The position numbers and the translations under genes were made by a program. Under the pieces are notes generated by a model. It searched no databases, had not been told where the DNA came from, and saw nothing but the letters and a program-made list of their open reading frames with translations. 64,000 bases of DNA. Origin: Burkholderia cepacia ATCC 25416. Its GTDB lineage: Bacteria; Pseudomonadota; Gammaproteobacteria; Burkholderiales; Burkholderiaceae. This document shows, piece after piece, positions 55,267 to 62,653 of the stretch (positions are counted from its first letter, which is position 1; each line of letters opens with the position of its first letter). The stretch covers positions 2,790,001 to 2,854,000 of the forward strand of contig NZ_CP012982.1 of the NCBI RefSeq assembly GCF_001411495.1, given 5' to 3'.

Positions 55267-56417
55267 CGCGCGGTGCCCTCGAAGTCCGGTTGCGGCGTCG
55301 CGGCGCGCTCGCGCGATTCCCGCGCATCGGGCCGGTACCGCGACGCCGCCGCGCCGTGCTCGTCGGCCGACGCGCCTGCCAGCAGCCGCAGCGACGCAAT
55401 ACGCGGTGCGGCATCGGCGAGCGGCGTATCGATGACGAATTCGTCAATCCCGTGGCGGCGATGCAATGCGTGCAGTTCGTGCAGCACGTCGTCGCGCGTG
55501 CCGTGCACGATCCGCGTTTCGCGCGGATCGATGCGATGCGGGCCGCCGCCTGCCTGCCGGATATAGGCGTGCGCCTGATCGAGGCTGCCGACGTTGACGG
55601 CAGGCGTGTCGCCCACCTGCACGCGAAAGCCCTGATGTCCGCTCGCCAGCTGCGCGGCCGCGTCGCGGGTTGCCGCGACGATCGCGGAGACCGCAAGCAG
55701 CGGCGTGCGGCCGCCGGATGCGCTGCGGTATGCATCGAACGCGCGTTCCAGATCGGTCGGTGAGGCGTTCAAATGCGACGCGTAGACGAACGCCCAGCCG
55801 AGCCGCGCCGCGAGCGCGGCGCTTTCCGCACTGGCGCCGAGCAGGAACGGTTGTGCGGGCTCGGGCGGGCGCGGCGTCGCATGCAGCGTGGCGTCATCCT
55901 GACCGGTCGTATCGGCAGCCGTGGCTGCGCCCTGAAGATGACGATTCAGTTCGTCGGCCAGATCGGCGAATGACGCGCGCCGCGCGGGATCGTAGCCGGC
56001 CTGCAGCGCGCGCGTCGACAGCGGCAGGCCGCCCGGCGCCTTGCCGATACCGAGATCGACGCGGCCTGGCGCCAGCGACGCGAGCAGGTTGAAGTTTTCC
56101 GCGATCTTGTACGGACTGTAGTGCTGCAGCATCACGCCGCCCGAGCCGACGCGAATGCGCCGCGTATGCGCGAGCACGTGCGCGATCAGGATCTCCGGCG
56201 ACGGGCACGCGAGCGCGGCGGTGTTGTGATGTTCGGCGAGCCAGTAGCGGTGATAGCCGGCGGCATCGGCGAAGCGCGCGAGCGACACGCTGCGCGCAAG
56301 CGCGTCGGCGGCCGTTTCTCCCGGCGCGACCGGGCTCTTGTCGAGCACGCTCAAGCGGAACGGCAACGCGGTCGAAACGGACGAATCGGAGTCGGAGCGG
56401 ATGGCGTCGAACGTCAT
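55263..56417 (-). CDS. Luciferase-like flavin monooxygenase (LLM, MsnO8/YtmO type)
   Basis: TIM-barrel FMNH2-dependent protein of 384 aa. LSVLDKSPVAPGETAADALARSV at the start, AGYHRYWLAEHHN, IRVGSGGVMLQHYSPYKIAENFNLLASLAPGRVDLGIGKAPGG; these are the landmarks of the group that includes YtmO/CmoO. First gene of the minus-strand operon and divergent from another LLM gene. Probably oxidises a sulfur compound during sulfur limitation. Electron donor (a flavin reductase) is not in the window. Confidence 0.87.
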   Translation of the reverse strand: MTFDAIRSDSDSSVSTALPFRLSVLDKSPVAPGETAADALARSVSLARFADAAGYHRYWLAEHHNTAALACPSPEILIAHVLAHTRRIRVGSGGVMLQHYSPYKIAENFNLLASLAPGRVDLGIGKAPGGLPLSTRALQAGYDPARRASFADLADELNRHLQGAATAADTTGQDDATLHATPRPPEPAQPFLLGASAESAALAARLGWAFVYASHLNASPTDLERAFDAYRSASGGRTPLLAVSAIVAATRDAAAQLASGHQGFRVQVGDTPAVNVGSLDQAHAYIRQAGGGPHRIDPRETRIVHGTRDDVLHELHALHRRHGIDEFVIDTPLADAAPRIASLRLLAGASADEHGAAASRYRPDARESRERAATPQPDFEGTAR

Positions 56418-56676
56418 GATGAAGCGATCGGCGCGGGTCGAAACGGCCTGATCAACGGGTTTGGCATGCCGAATTATTTTGCGGCGCCGTTCGCACGGTC
56501 AAACAATCAAGAAGAATATCGAAAGCCGAAAATATTCGTTCCGGCCGACCGGGGGGCTTGCATTATGGTCGTTGACTGCGCGTCGTCTCGCGGCGTGTGC
56601 CTGGCTCCTGCCGGGCGATGCGGGGCCACGATGCCGACATGAAATGTCAGATCGAACGGAATCAAGAGGAATACAG
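56418..56676. promoter_or_regulatory. Divergent control region of the LLM island, with GAATAT-N12-ATATTC dyad
   Basis: A perfect inverted repeat with 6-bp arms at 56514-56519 and 56532-56537, the most AT-rich spot of the spacer between the two LLM operons. It may be bound by a CysB/SsuR-like activator of sulfur-starvation genes. A similar AT-rich stretch (GATATTC at 58131 and on) precedes the amino-acid binding protein. Confidence 0.4.
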
Positions 56677-56754
56677 ATGAATAGAAAACGCGTACTGCGT
56701 GAGACGCTCACCCTCGTTACGCGCCATCGCGCGACGAACGGAGCCGCGTCATGA
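56677..56754 (+). CDS. Candidate 25-aa leader peptide coupled to the LLM monooxygenase
   Basis: ATG at 56677 has AAGAGGA 5-6 bases upstream, and the TGA overlaps the ATG of the next gene as ATGA. The product MNRKRVLRETLTLVTRHRAT... is basic with several Thr and Arg and lacks Cys. It could be a leader that controls translation of the monooxygenase gene, or a coincidental frame. No homologue is known to me. Confidence 0.42.
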   Translation: MNRKRVLRETLTLVTRHRATNGAAS

Positions 56755-58058
56755 GCGGCCCACGTAGACGGTTGAAGACGCTCGTCGGCGCGGCGAGCGT
56801 GCTGTACGCACCCGGCGACGCGGATGCCGTGCACGGTGTGCGACGTGCGGCGTCGCTCGCACGCAAGGCGGAAGCCGAGAAGATCACCGGCCTCTTTACC
56901 GCCGACCTGCTGCAGGCCGATTCGGCCGGCCTTGCCGGCACGACGGGCAGCCAGGAGCCGATCGTCGCGCTGGCGGCGCTGAGCCAGGCGACGTCGACGA
57001 TCGGCCTCGTCGCGACGGTGTCGACGACGTATCACCATCCGTACAACCTCGCGCGGCTGATCGGCACGCTCGACCACGTGAGCGGCGGCCGTGCTGCGTG
57101 GAACGCGGTGACGTCGTCGGTCGGCGAGGAGAATTTCGGCGATGCGGCGCTGCCCGACCCCGAACGGCGTTACGCACGTGCGGCCGAATTCGTCGAGGTC
57201 GTCAACGCGCTGTTTGACGCGAACGATCCGGGCGCGACGCGGCGCGGGCAGGGCGGTGGTATCTCGGTCGATCCGCGCAAGCTCGGGGCGATCGACTATC
57301 ACGGCGAGCACTTCCAGGTGCAGGGGCCGCTGAACGTGCCGCCGTCGCCGCAGCGCCGGCCGGTGCTGTTTCAGGCGGGTCAGTCGGCCAGCGGCGTATC
57401 GCTCGGCGCGAGGTATGCGGAGGTCGTGTATACGTCTCAGCCGACGCACGAAGACGCGCACGCATTCGTCGAAGAACTGCATCGGCAGGCCATCGCATTC
57501 GGCCGTGGCGACCGGCTGCCGCTCGTGATGAACTCGTTCCATTCGGTGATCGGCGAATCCGATGCCGACGTCGCGCGACGGTTGCGCGACAAGCATGAAC
57601 GCATCGATTACGAACAAGGCCGGCTGAAGCTCGCCGACATGCTCGGCGGCGTCGTCGACCTGCGCGACCTGCCGCTCGACCAGCCGTTGCCGGGGGCGCT
57701 GCTGCCGGCGATCGACAGCGTGCATCGCCGGCGAGGGCGTGTTGCGATCTTCGTCGGCTATGCGCGTCAGCGGCTGACGCTGCGCGAGCTGATCGTCCGC
57801 GCGCAGGAGACCGGCCACTGGTTCGTCGCCGGCACGCCGGAGCAGCTCGCCGATGCGATCGAGGCGCGCTATCGCGCGGGGCTCGTCGACGTGTTGTCGC
57901 TGCACGGGCTCGGTCAGCCGGACCAGGAGGACCTGCTGCTCAATGGCTTGCTGCCCGAATTGCGTCGTCGCGCGCTGCTCGATACCGACTACGTGGGCGG
58001 TGATTTCCGCGCGAATCTGGAGTTGCCGGCGTTGCAGCGCGAAACAGCGGAGGCGTGA
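56751..58058 (+). CDS. NtaA/SnaA/DszA-type flavin monooxygenase
   Basis: LLM-superfamily FMNH2-dependent monooxygenase of 435 aa. Landmarks: GLVATVSTTYHHPYNLARLIGTLDHVSGGRAAWNAVTSS, IDYHGEHFQVQGPLNVPPSPQRRPVLFQAGQS. This is the group with nitrilotriacetate monooxygenase, dibenzothiophene-sulfone monooxygenase DszA and CmoJ (YtnJ). It leads a plus-strand operon with an amino-acid transporter and a second NtaA-like gene. Probable role is C-S or C-N cleavage of an acetylated, S-substituted amino acid. Confidence 0.88.
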   Translation: MSGPRRRLKTLVGAASVLYAPGDADAVHGVRRAASLARKAEAEKITGLFTADLLQADSAGLAGTTGSQEPIVALAALSQATSTIGLVATVSTTYHHPYNLARLIGTLDHVSGGRAAWNAVTSSVGEENFGDAALPDPERRYARAAEFVEVVNALFDANDPGATRRGQGGGISVDPRKLGAIDYHGEHFQVQGPLNVPPSPQRRPVLFQAGQSASGVSLGARYAEVVYTSQPTHEDAHAFVEELHRQAIAFGRGDRLPLVMNSFHSVIGESDADVARRLRDKHERIDYEQGRLKLADMLGGVVDLRDLPLDQPLPGALLPAIDSVHRRRGRVAIFVGYARQRLTLRELIVRAQETGHWFVAGTPEQLADAIEARYRAGLVDVLSLHGLGQPDQEDLLLNGLLPELRRRALLDTDYVGGDFRANLELPALQRETAEA

Positions 58059-58241
58059 GCGGGCGAACGGTCGAACGATGCACCGTGCTGGGCGTTCGGC
58101 GGTGCGCCGTTCCGCCATATCGCGCGATCAGATATTCATCGAAAAAATAACCATTTGGTACACACGTCGGCGCGCATTACAGTCTCGCCTCCTGCCGGCT
58201 GCGACGCCGGTCGTTCCGACGTTATTTCAGAAATTCGCCAC

Positions 58242-59045
58242 ATGAATCGTTTGATGCGTTCCAGTGTCCGCCGTGCCGCGGCCGCGGTGTTTGTGGTCGG
58301 CCTCGTGCCGGCTTCCCATGCGGCCCAGCCGACGTTGCGCGTCGGAATCGACGCCGAATCGTATCCGCCGTTCTTTTCGAAGGACGCGGCCGGCAAGTGG
58401 AAGGGCTGGGAAATCGACGTGCTCGATGCCGCGTGCGGCAAACTGAACGTGCGGTGCGAACTCACCGACATTGCGTGGGACGGCCTGATTCCGGCGTTGC
58501 AGAACCGCAAGATCGACGTGATCTGGTCGTCGATGACGATCACCGGCGAACGGCAGAAGGCAATCGATTTCAGTCGCGCGTATTACGAATCGCCGACGGT
58601 GTTCGTCGGCGCGAAAAGCGATCGGCGCCGCGTCGACTGCGCGGTGCCCGCGAGCTTCAAGGGTCGCGTGATCGGCGTCGAGGCAGGCACGAACTTCTCG
58701 GCCTTCCTCGATTCCCGCTTCAAGCCGGATGCGCAGATCAAGGCGTTCGACAAGTTCGACAACGCGCTCGCGGATCTGGTGTCCGGCCGGGTCGACTACG
58801 TGCAGGAAGGCAAGGGTCTGTTCACGGCCTTCCTCGCGTCGCGCGACGGCAAGGACTTCGAGGTCAAGGCGACGTGCGCGGACAACCCGGTGCTGGGCCT
58901 CGGCATCGGCGCGGGCGTGCGCCAAGGCGATGCGCTGCGCGGCAAGCTGTCGACCGCGATCGCTCAGCTGCAGCAGGACGGTACGTGGGATGCGATCACC
59001 GCCCGCTATCCGAACCTGAAGGGCACGATCGAGAAGGGCCGCTGA
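58242..59045 (+). CDS. Polar amino-acid ABC substrate-binding protein (SBP family 3)
   Basis: Periplasmic binding protein of 267 aa. ATG at 58242 gives a clean signal peptide (1-27, VFVVGLVPASHAAQ). The fold shows in LRVGIDAESYPPFFSKDAAGKWKGWEIDVLDAACGKL, SSMTITGERQKAIDFSRAYYESPTVF, and VIGVEAGTNFSAFL with the Arg/Asp pair that holds the amino-acid group. Cystine-type binding proteins are the closest recollection. Two permeases follow. Confidence 0.9.
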   Translation: MNRLMRSSVRRAAAAVFVVGLVPASHAAQPTLRVGIDAESYPPFFSKDAAGKWKGWEIDVLDAACGKLNVRCELTDIAWDGLIPALQNRKIDVIWSSMTITGERQKAIDFSRAYYESPTVFVGAKSDRRRVDCAVPASFKGRVIGVEAGTNFSAFLDSRFKPDAQIKAFDKFDNALADLVSGRVDYVQEGKGLFTAFLASRDGKDFEVKATCADNPVLGLGIGAGVRQGDALRGKLSTAIAQLQQDGTWDAITARYPNLKGTIEKGR

Positions 59046-59049
59046 CCCG

Positions 59050-59784
59050 ATGGCCGCGGACGACTCGCTGCTCGCGCTGCTTGCATTCGACGACGGTGGA
59101 TATGGCCGTGTGTTCGCGGGCGCGTTCGCGCTGACGTTCGGCGTCGCGGCATCGTCGTTCTGCACCGGCGTGCTGCTCGGCATCGCCGGCGCGCTCGGCA
59201 AGCTGTCGCGCCACGCGCCGCTCGCATGGCTCGCGCGGCTCTACACGACGCTGGTGCGTGCGCTGCCCGAGCTGTTGTGCCTGCTGCTCGCGTTCTATGC
59301 GCTCGCGCCTGCCGTCGAGGGCGCGCTGCGCCGCGGCGGCCTGGTGCCCGACGGCTTCGCGTTCCCGCCGTTCCTCGTTGCTGCGCTGTCGCTCGGTTTC
59401 ATCCAGGGCGCGTATCTGACCGACATTTTCCGCGCGGCGCTCGTCAACGTGCCGATCGGGGAGATCGAAGCCGCGCATGCATACGGGATGACGCCATGGC
59501 AGACGTTCACGCGCATCCGGCTGCCGGCCGCCGCGCGGCTCGCATTGCCGGGCGTCGGCAACGTGTGGCTGAACGCGACCAAGGACGCGTCGTTCATCAG
59601 CGTGCTCGGCTCGTTCACGGACTTGCTGAAGGCGAGCCAGCTCGCGGCCGGCGCGACCCGTCACTATGTATTCTTCTATCTCGTCACGGCCGCGCTTTTC
59701 CTGCTGCTGAGCATCGCGTCGACCGGCATCTTCGCGGTGCTCGAGCGGCACGCGAACCGTGGCACGAGGCGCGCAACCGCATGA
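59050..59784 (+). CDS. HisQ/ArtQ-type amino-acid ABC permease
   Basis: Inner-membrane permease of 244 aa, with VRALPELLCLLLAFYALAP and the coupling loop EIEAAHAYGMTPWQTFTRIRLPAAARLALPGVGNVWLNATKDASF. Starts 4 bases after the binding-protein stop and overlaps the second permease start (ATGA). Forms a heterodimer with it. Confidence 0.9.
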   Translation: MAADDSLLALLAFDDGGYGRVFAGAFALTFGVAASSFCTGVLLGIAGALGKLSRHAPLAWLARLYTTLVRALPELLCLLLAFYALAPAVEGALRRGGLVPDGFAFPPFLVAALSLGFIQGAYLTDIFRAALVNVPIGEIEAAHAYGMTPWQTFTRIRLPAAARLALPGVGNVWLNATKDASFISVLGSFTDLLKASQLAAGATRHYVFFYLVTAALFLLLSIASTGIFAVLERHANRGTRRATA

Positions 59785-60551
59785 TCTTCTCGCTGCCGTT
59801 CCTGCTCGATACGGTGATGCCGAAGCTGCTCGCCGCAGTGCCGACGACGCTCGCGCTGACACTTTTTTCGGGCGTGGCCAGCGTGCTGCTGGGCGTGCCG
59901 CTCGCGCTCGCCGCCGGTGCGCGCCATGCGCCGCTGCGCTGGTCCGCGCGCGGCTGGATCATGCTGATTCGCGGCACGCCGCTGCTCGTTCAGCTCTATT
60001 TGCTGTACTACGGATTCGGGCAAATCGTGCCGCGCGAATGGATGCGCGACAGCTGGGCATCGCCGCTGCTGCGCGACGCGTTCTGGTACGCGATCGTCGC
60101 ATTGAGCGTGAACGAGAGCGCGTATGTCGCGACGATCCTGCGCGGCGCGATCGCCGGCGTGCCGGCCGGCGAGATCGAAGCCGGGCACGCATACGGCATG
60201 ACGCGCGCGCAGGTGCTGCGCCGCATCGTCGGCCCGCGCGCGTGGCGGCTCGCGCTGCCCGCGCTCGTCGGCGAGGCGATCCTGCTGCTGAAATCGACCG
60301 TCCTCGCGTCGACCGTGACCGTGTTCGACGTGATGGGAACGGCCAATACGCTGCGCTTCGAGACGTTGCGCGTGTACGAGCCGCTGGCCGGCGCGGCGAT
60401 CGTCTATGTCGTACTGGTCGCGCTGCTGATCGTTCCTGCCGGCCGTTTCGAGCAGCACGTCAATCGCTACCTTACGCGCGCGCCAGACGAGCGCACGCCA
60501 GCACGGCGCCGCCGCCGCGCGTCGTCGGGCGCGTGGGCGGCACCCAACTGA
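59781..60551 (+). CDS. HisM/ArtM-type amino-acid ABC permease
   Basis: Inner-membrane permease of 256 aa, with WIMLIRGTPLLVQLYLLYYGFGQIVP and the coupling loop EIEAGHAYGMTRAQVLRRIVGPRAWRLALPALVGEAILLLKSTVLAS. The C-terminus is a basic Arg-rich tail. A gene for the partner ATPase is expected next but an LLM gene follows; the ATPase must be encoded elsewhere or shared. Confidence 0.9.
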   Translation: MIFSLPFLLDTVMPKLLAAVPTTLALTLFSGVASVLLGVPLALAAGARHAPLRWSARGWIMLIRGTPLLVQLYLLYYGFGQIVPREWMRDSWASPLLRDAFWYAIVALSVNESAYVATILRGAIAGVPAGEIEAGHAYGMTRAQVLRRIVGPRAWRLALPALVGEAILLLKSTVLASTVTVFDVMGTANTLRFETLRVYEPLAGAAIVYVVLVALLIVPAGRFEQHVNRYLTRAPDERTPARRRRRASSGAWAAPN

Positions 60552-60577
60552 TTCCTTCCCTGATACCGATTTCGACG

Positions 60578-61960
60578 ATGTCCGATCCTCGCCCGTTGCT
60601 GTTTTCCCTGTATGAACAAGCCAGTGTCGGTTGCGGTGGCGCACCAAGCTTGTGGACCCACCCTGCCGATGAACGGCTGCGCGCCAATACACTCGCGTTC
60701 TGGTCGAACCTCGCGCGCACGGCCGAACAGGCCGACCTCGACATGCTGTTCTTCGCGGACGTGCTCGGCCTGTACGACGTCTATGGCGGGTCGGCCGATG
60801 CCGCGCTGCAGTGGGCGGTCGAGTCGCCCGCGAACGATCCGATGATGCTGATTCCGGCGCTTGTCGCGCAGACCGAGCGGCTCGCGTTCGGCGTGACCGC
60901 GAGCACGACCTACGAGCATCCGTTCGCGCTCGCGCGCCGCTTCAGCACGCTCGATCATCTGAGCAACGGCCGGATCGGCTGGAACATCGTGACGTCCTAC
61001 CTGACGAGCGCGGCGCGCAACTTCGGGCTCGACCGGATGATCGGTCACGACGAACGCTATGCGCGCGCCGAGGAGTTTCTCGACGTCGTCTACAAGCTGT
61101 GGGAAGGGAGCTGGGCGGACGACGCGGTCGTCGCCGACAAGCACGCGCCGCGCTATGCGCGTGGCGACCGCGTGCGGCCGATCGCGCACGAAGGCACGCA
61201 CTATCGCGTGCAGGGGCCGCACGTCTGCGCGCCGTCGCCGCAGCGCTCGCCGGTGCTGATCCAGGCCGGCTGGTCCGGGCGCGGACGCGAATTCGCAGCG
61301 AAGCACGCGGAGGTGGTGTTCGTCGCGAAGTCGAATCCGCACGAGATCCGCGCGGGCCTCGACGAGATTCGCCGGCAGGCGGCTGAACGCGGCCGGTCGG
61401 CGGACGACGTGAAGTCGCTGACGGTGCTGCGGATCGTGACGGCGCGCTCGTCGAGCGACGCGAAGGAGAAATACCACCTGCTGCAGCAGCACTATCACCA
61501 ACACGCGCAACTCGTCAGCTACGCGGGCGACACCGGCATCGACATCGACCGCTACGCGGACGACGAACCGCTTACGACGCAGACGGAAGGGCTCACGTCC
61601 TACGTGATGAGGCCCGACGGCAGCGGCAAGCCGCTCACCGCCGGCGACGTGCGGCGCAAGTTCGCGAGCGTCACGCGCGGCACCGACCTGATCCTCGTCG
61701 GCTCGCCCGACGAGGTCGCCGATCAACTCGCCGAGCATGCGCGGCAGTCGACGACGAGCGGCTACATGCTCAATCCGCTTATCAGCCCGGGCACGCTCGA
61801 CGATTTCGCCGAACTGATCGTGCCGGAATTGAAGAAGCGCGGCCTGTACCGGACGACGGCACCGGCCGGTACTTTCCGTTCACGCCTGAGCGGACGGGAT
61901 CGGTTGCCTGATACTGCGTATGGTTCGTCGTTCAGACATTCGGCCGTGGGGTTGGTCTGA
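60578..61960 (+). CDS. Second NtaA/SnaA/DszA-type flavin monooxygenase
   Basis: LLM-superfamily enzyme of 460 aa; ATG at 60578, since upstream in-frame codons belong to the permease on another frame. Family marks: LDMLFFADVLGLYDVYGG, LAFGVTASTTYEHPFALARRFSTLDHLSNGRIGWNIVTSYL, MIGHDERYARAEEFLDVVYKLWEGSW, and THYRVQGPHVCAPSPQRSPVLIQAG. It is a different subgroup from the enzyme at 56751, so the operon carries two related oxygenases. Requires a flavin reductase from elsewhere. Confidence 0.9.
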   Translation: MSDPRPLLFSLYEQASVGCGGAPSLWTHPADERLRANTLAFWSNLARTAEQADLDMLFFADVLGLYDVYGGSADAALQWAVESPANDPMMLIPALVAQTERLAFGVTASTTYEHPFALARRFSTLDHLSNGRIGWNIVTSYLTSAARNFGLDRMIGHDERYARAEEFLDVVYKLWEGSWADDAVVADKHAPRYARGDRVRPIAHEGTHYRVQGPHVCAPSPQRSPVLIQAGWSGRGREFAAKHAEVVFVAKSNPHEIRAGLDEIRRQAAERGRSADDVKSLTVLRIVTARSSSDAKEKYHLLQQHYHQHAQLVSYAGDTGIDIDRYADDEPLTTQTEGLTSYVMRPDGSGKPLTAGDVRRKFASVTRGTDLILVGSPDEVADQLAEHARQSTTSGYMLNPLISPGTLDDFAELIVPELKKRGLYRTTAPAGTFRSRLSGRDRLPDTAYGSSFRHSAVGLV

Positions 61961-62193
61961 CCTCAAGCAATTCGGTGCCGGTATCTTCAGCGCGCAACCG
62001 ACGCTCCGGTGTCGTGGAACGTTCGGACGACGGTCGGGGATTGATCCGCTTGGCGGGTGGTGAGGTGCAAGTTTTTCGTGTACTAAAACGACAAGCGAGG
62101 GTGCGCCTTGATGAGTGATGCAAGGCGTACTGAAGCCTGGTGAAGCAGGCTCACCCGGGTGTGTCCTGATCATTCTCGCGGGGCATACGTTTG
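61961..62193. other. Spacer between LLM operon and MFS pseudogene
   Basis: A 233-bp stretch without a recognisable gene, perfect long palindrome or obvious terminator. It should contain whatever is left of the pseudogene promoter. Confidence 0.5.
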
Positions 62194-62652
62194 ATGCGCA
62201 TCGATCAGCCGGCCTTCTTGGGTTCCCTTTTTCTGTCGCGGCTCGCGGACCAGATGCTGCTCTTTCTGGTACCGCTCGTCGTCTTTCAGATCACGCATAA
62301 AGCGACGTGGTTCGGGCTCGCATTTTTCATCGAAGCGTTGCCGTGATTCATCGCCTTTCCGGTCTGCGGTGCATTGAGCGACCGCGTGCCGCCCGTTCGC
62401 GTGCTGCGAGCGAGCCGGATCAGTCGGGCCGTCGCCTGCATGATCGGCATCGCCGGCTATGTCGCCTGGAGCGGAATCGGGTGGCTGATCGCGTTGTCCG
62501 CCGTCTGTGGCGCACTCACGAGTCAGGGGCTTGTCGCTCGCGAAGTGCTGCTGCCACAGATTTCTACGCGGCAGCGCTTCGAAAAAGTGCTGTCGTATAC
62601 GCAGCTTGCAGAGCAGATGGGTGTCGTGCTCGGGCCGATCGTCGCGGCGGCA
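62194..62652 (+). pseudogene. MFS transporter remnant (siderophore-exporter-like) with in-frame stop and 3' truncation
   Basis: From the ATG at 62194 a typical MFS N-terminus is read (MRIDQPAFLGSLFLSRLADQ, then FLVPLVVFQITHKATWFGLAFF). Codon 51 is TGA (62344-62346), after which the same frame continues with good MFS sequence: FIAFPVCGALSDRVPPVRVLR, VAWSGIGWLIALSAVCGALTS, QMGVVLGPIVAA. A Trp codon changed to TGA would explain it. The frame loses family character at 62650, exactly where the convergent siderophore-receptor gene ends. Only about 150 of 400 expected codons are left. This looks like a dead exporter removed by a nonsense mutation and a deletion. Confidence 0.82.
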
Positions 62653-62653
62653 C

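Noticed and set aside
59759..61960. 733-aa form of the second NtaA-like monooxygenase
   Set aside because: The first 273 codons read through the permease gene in the wrong frame.
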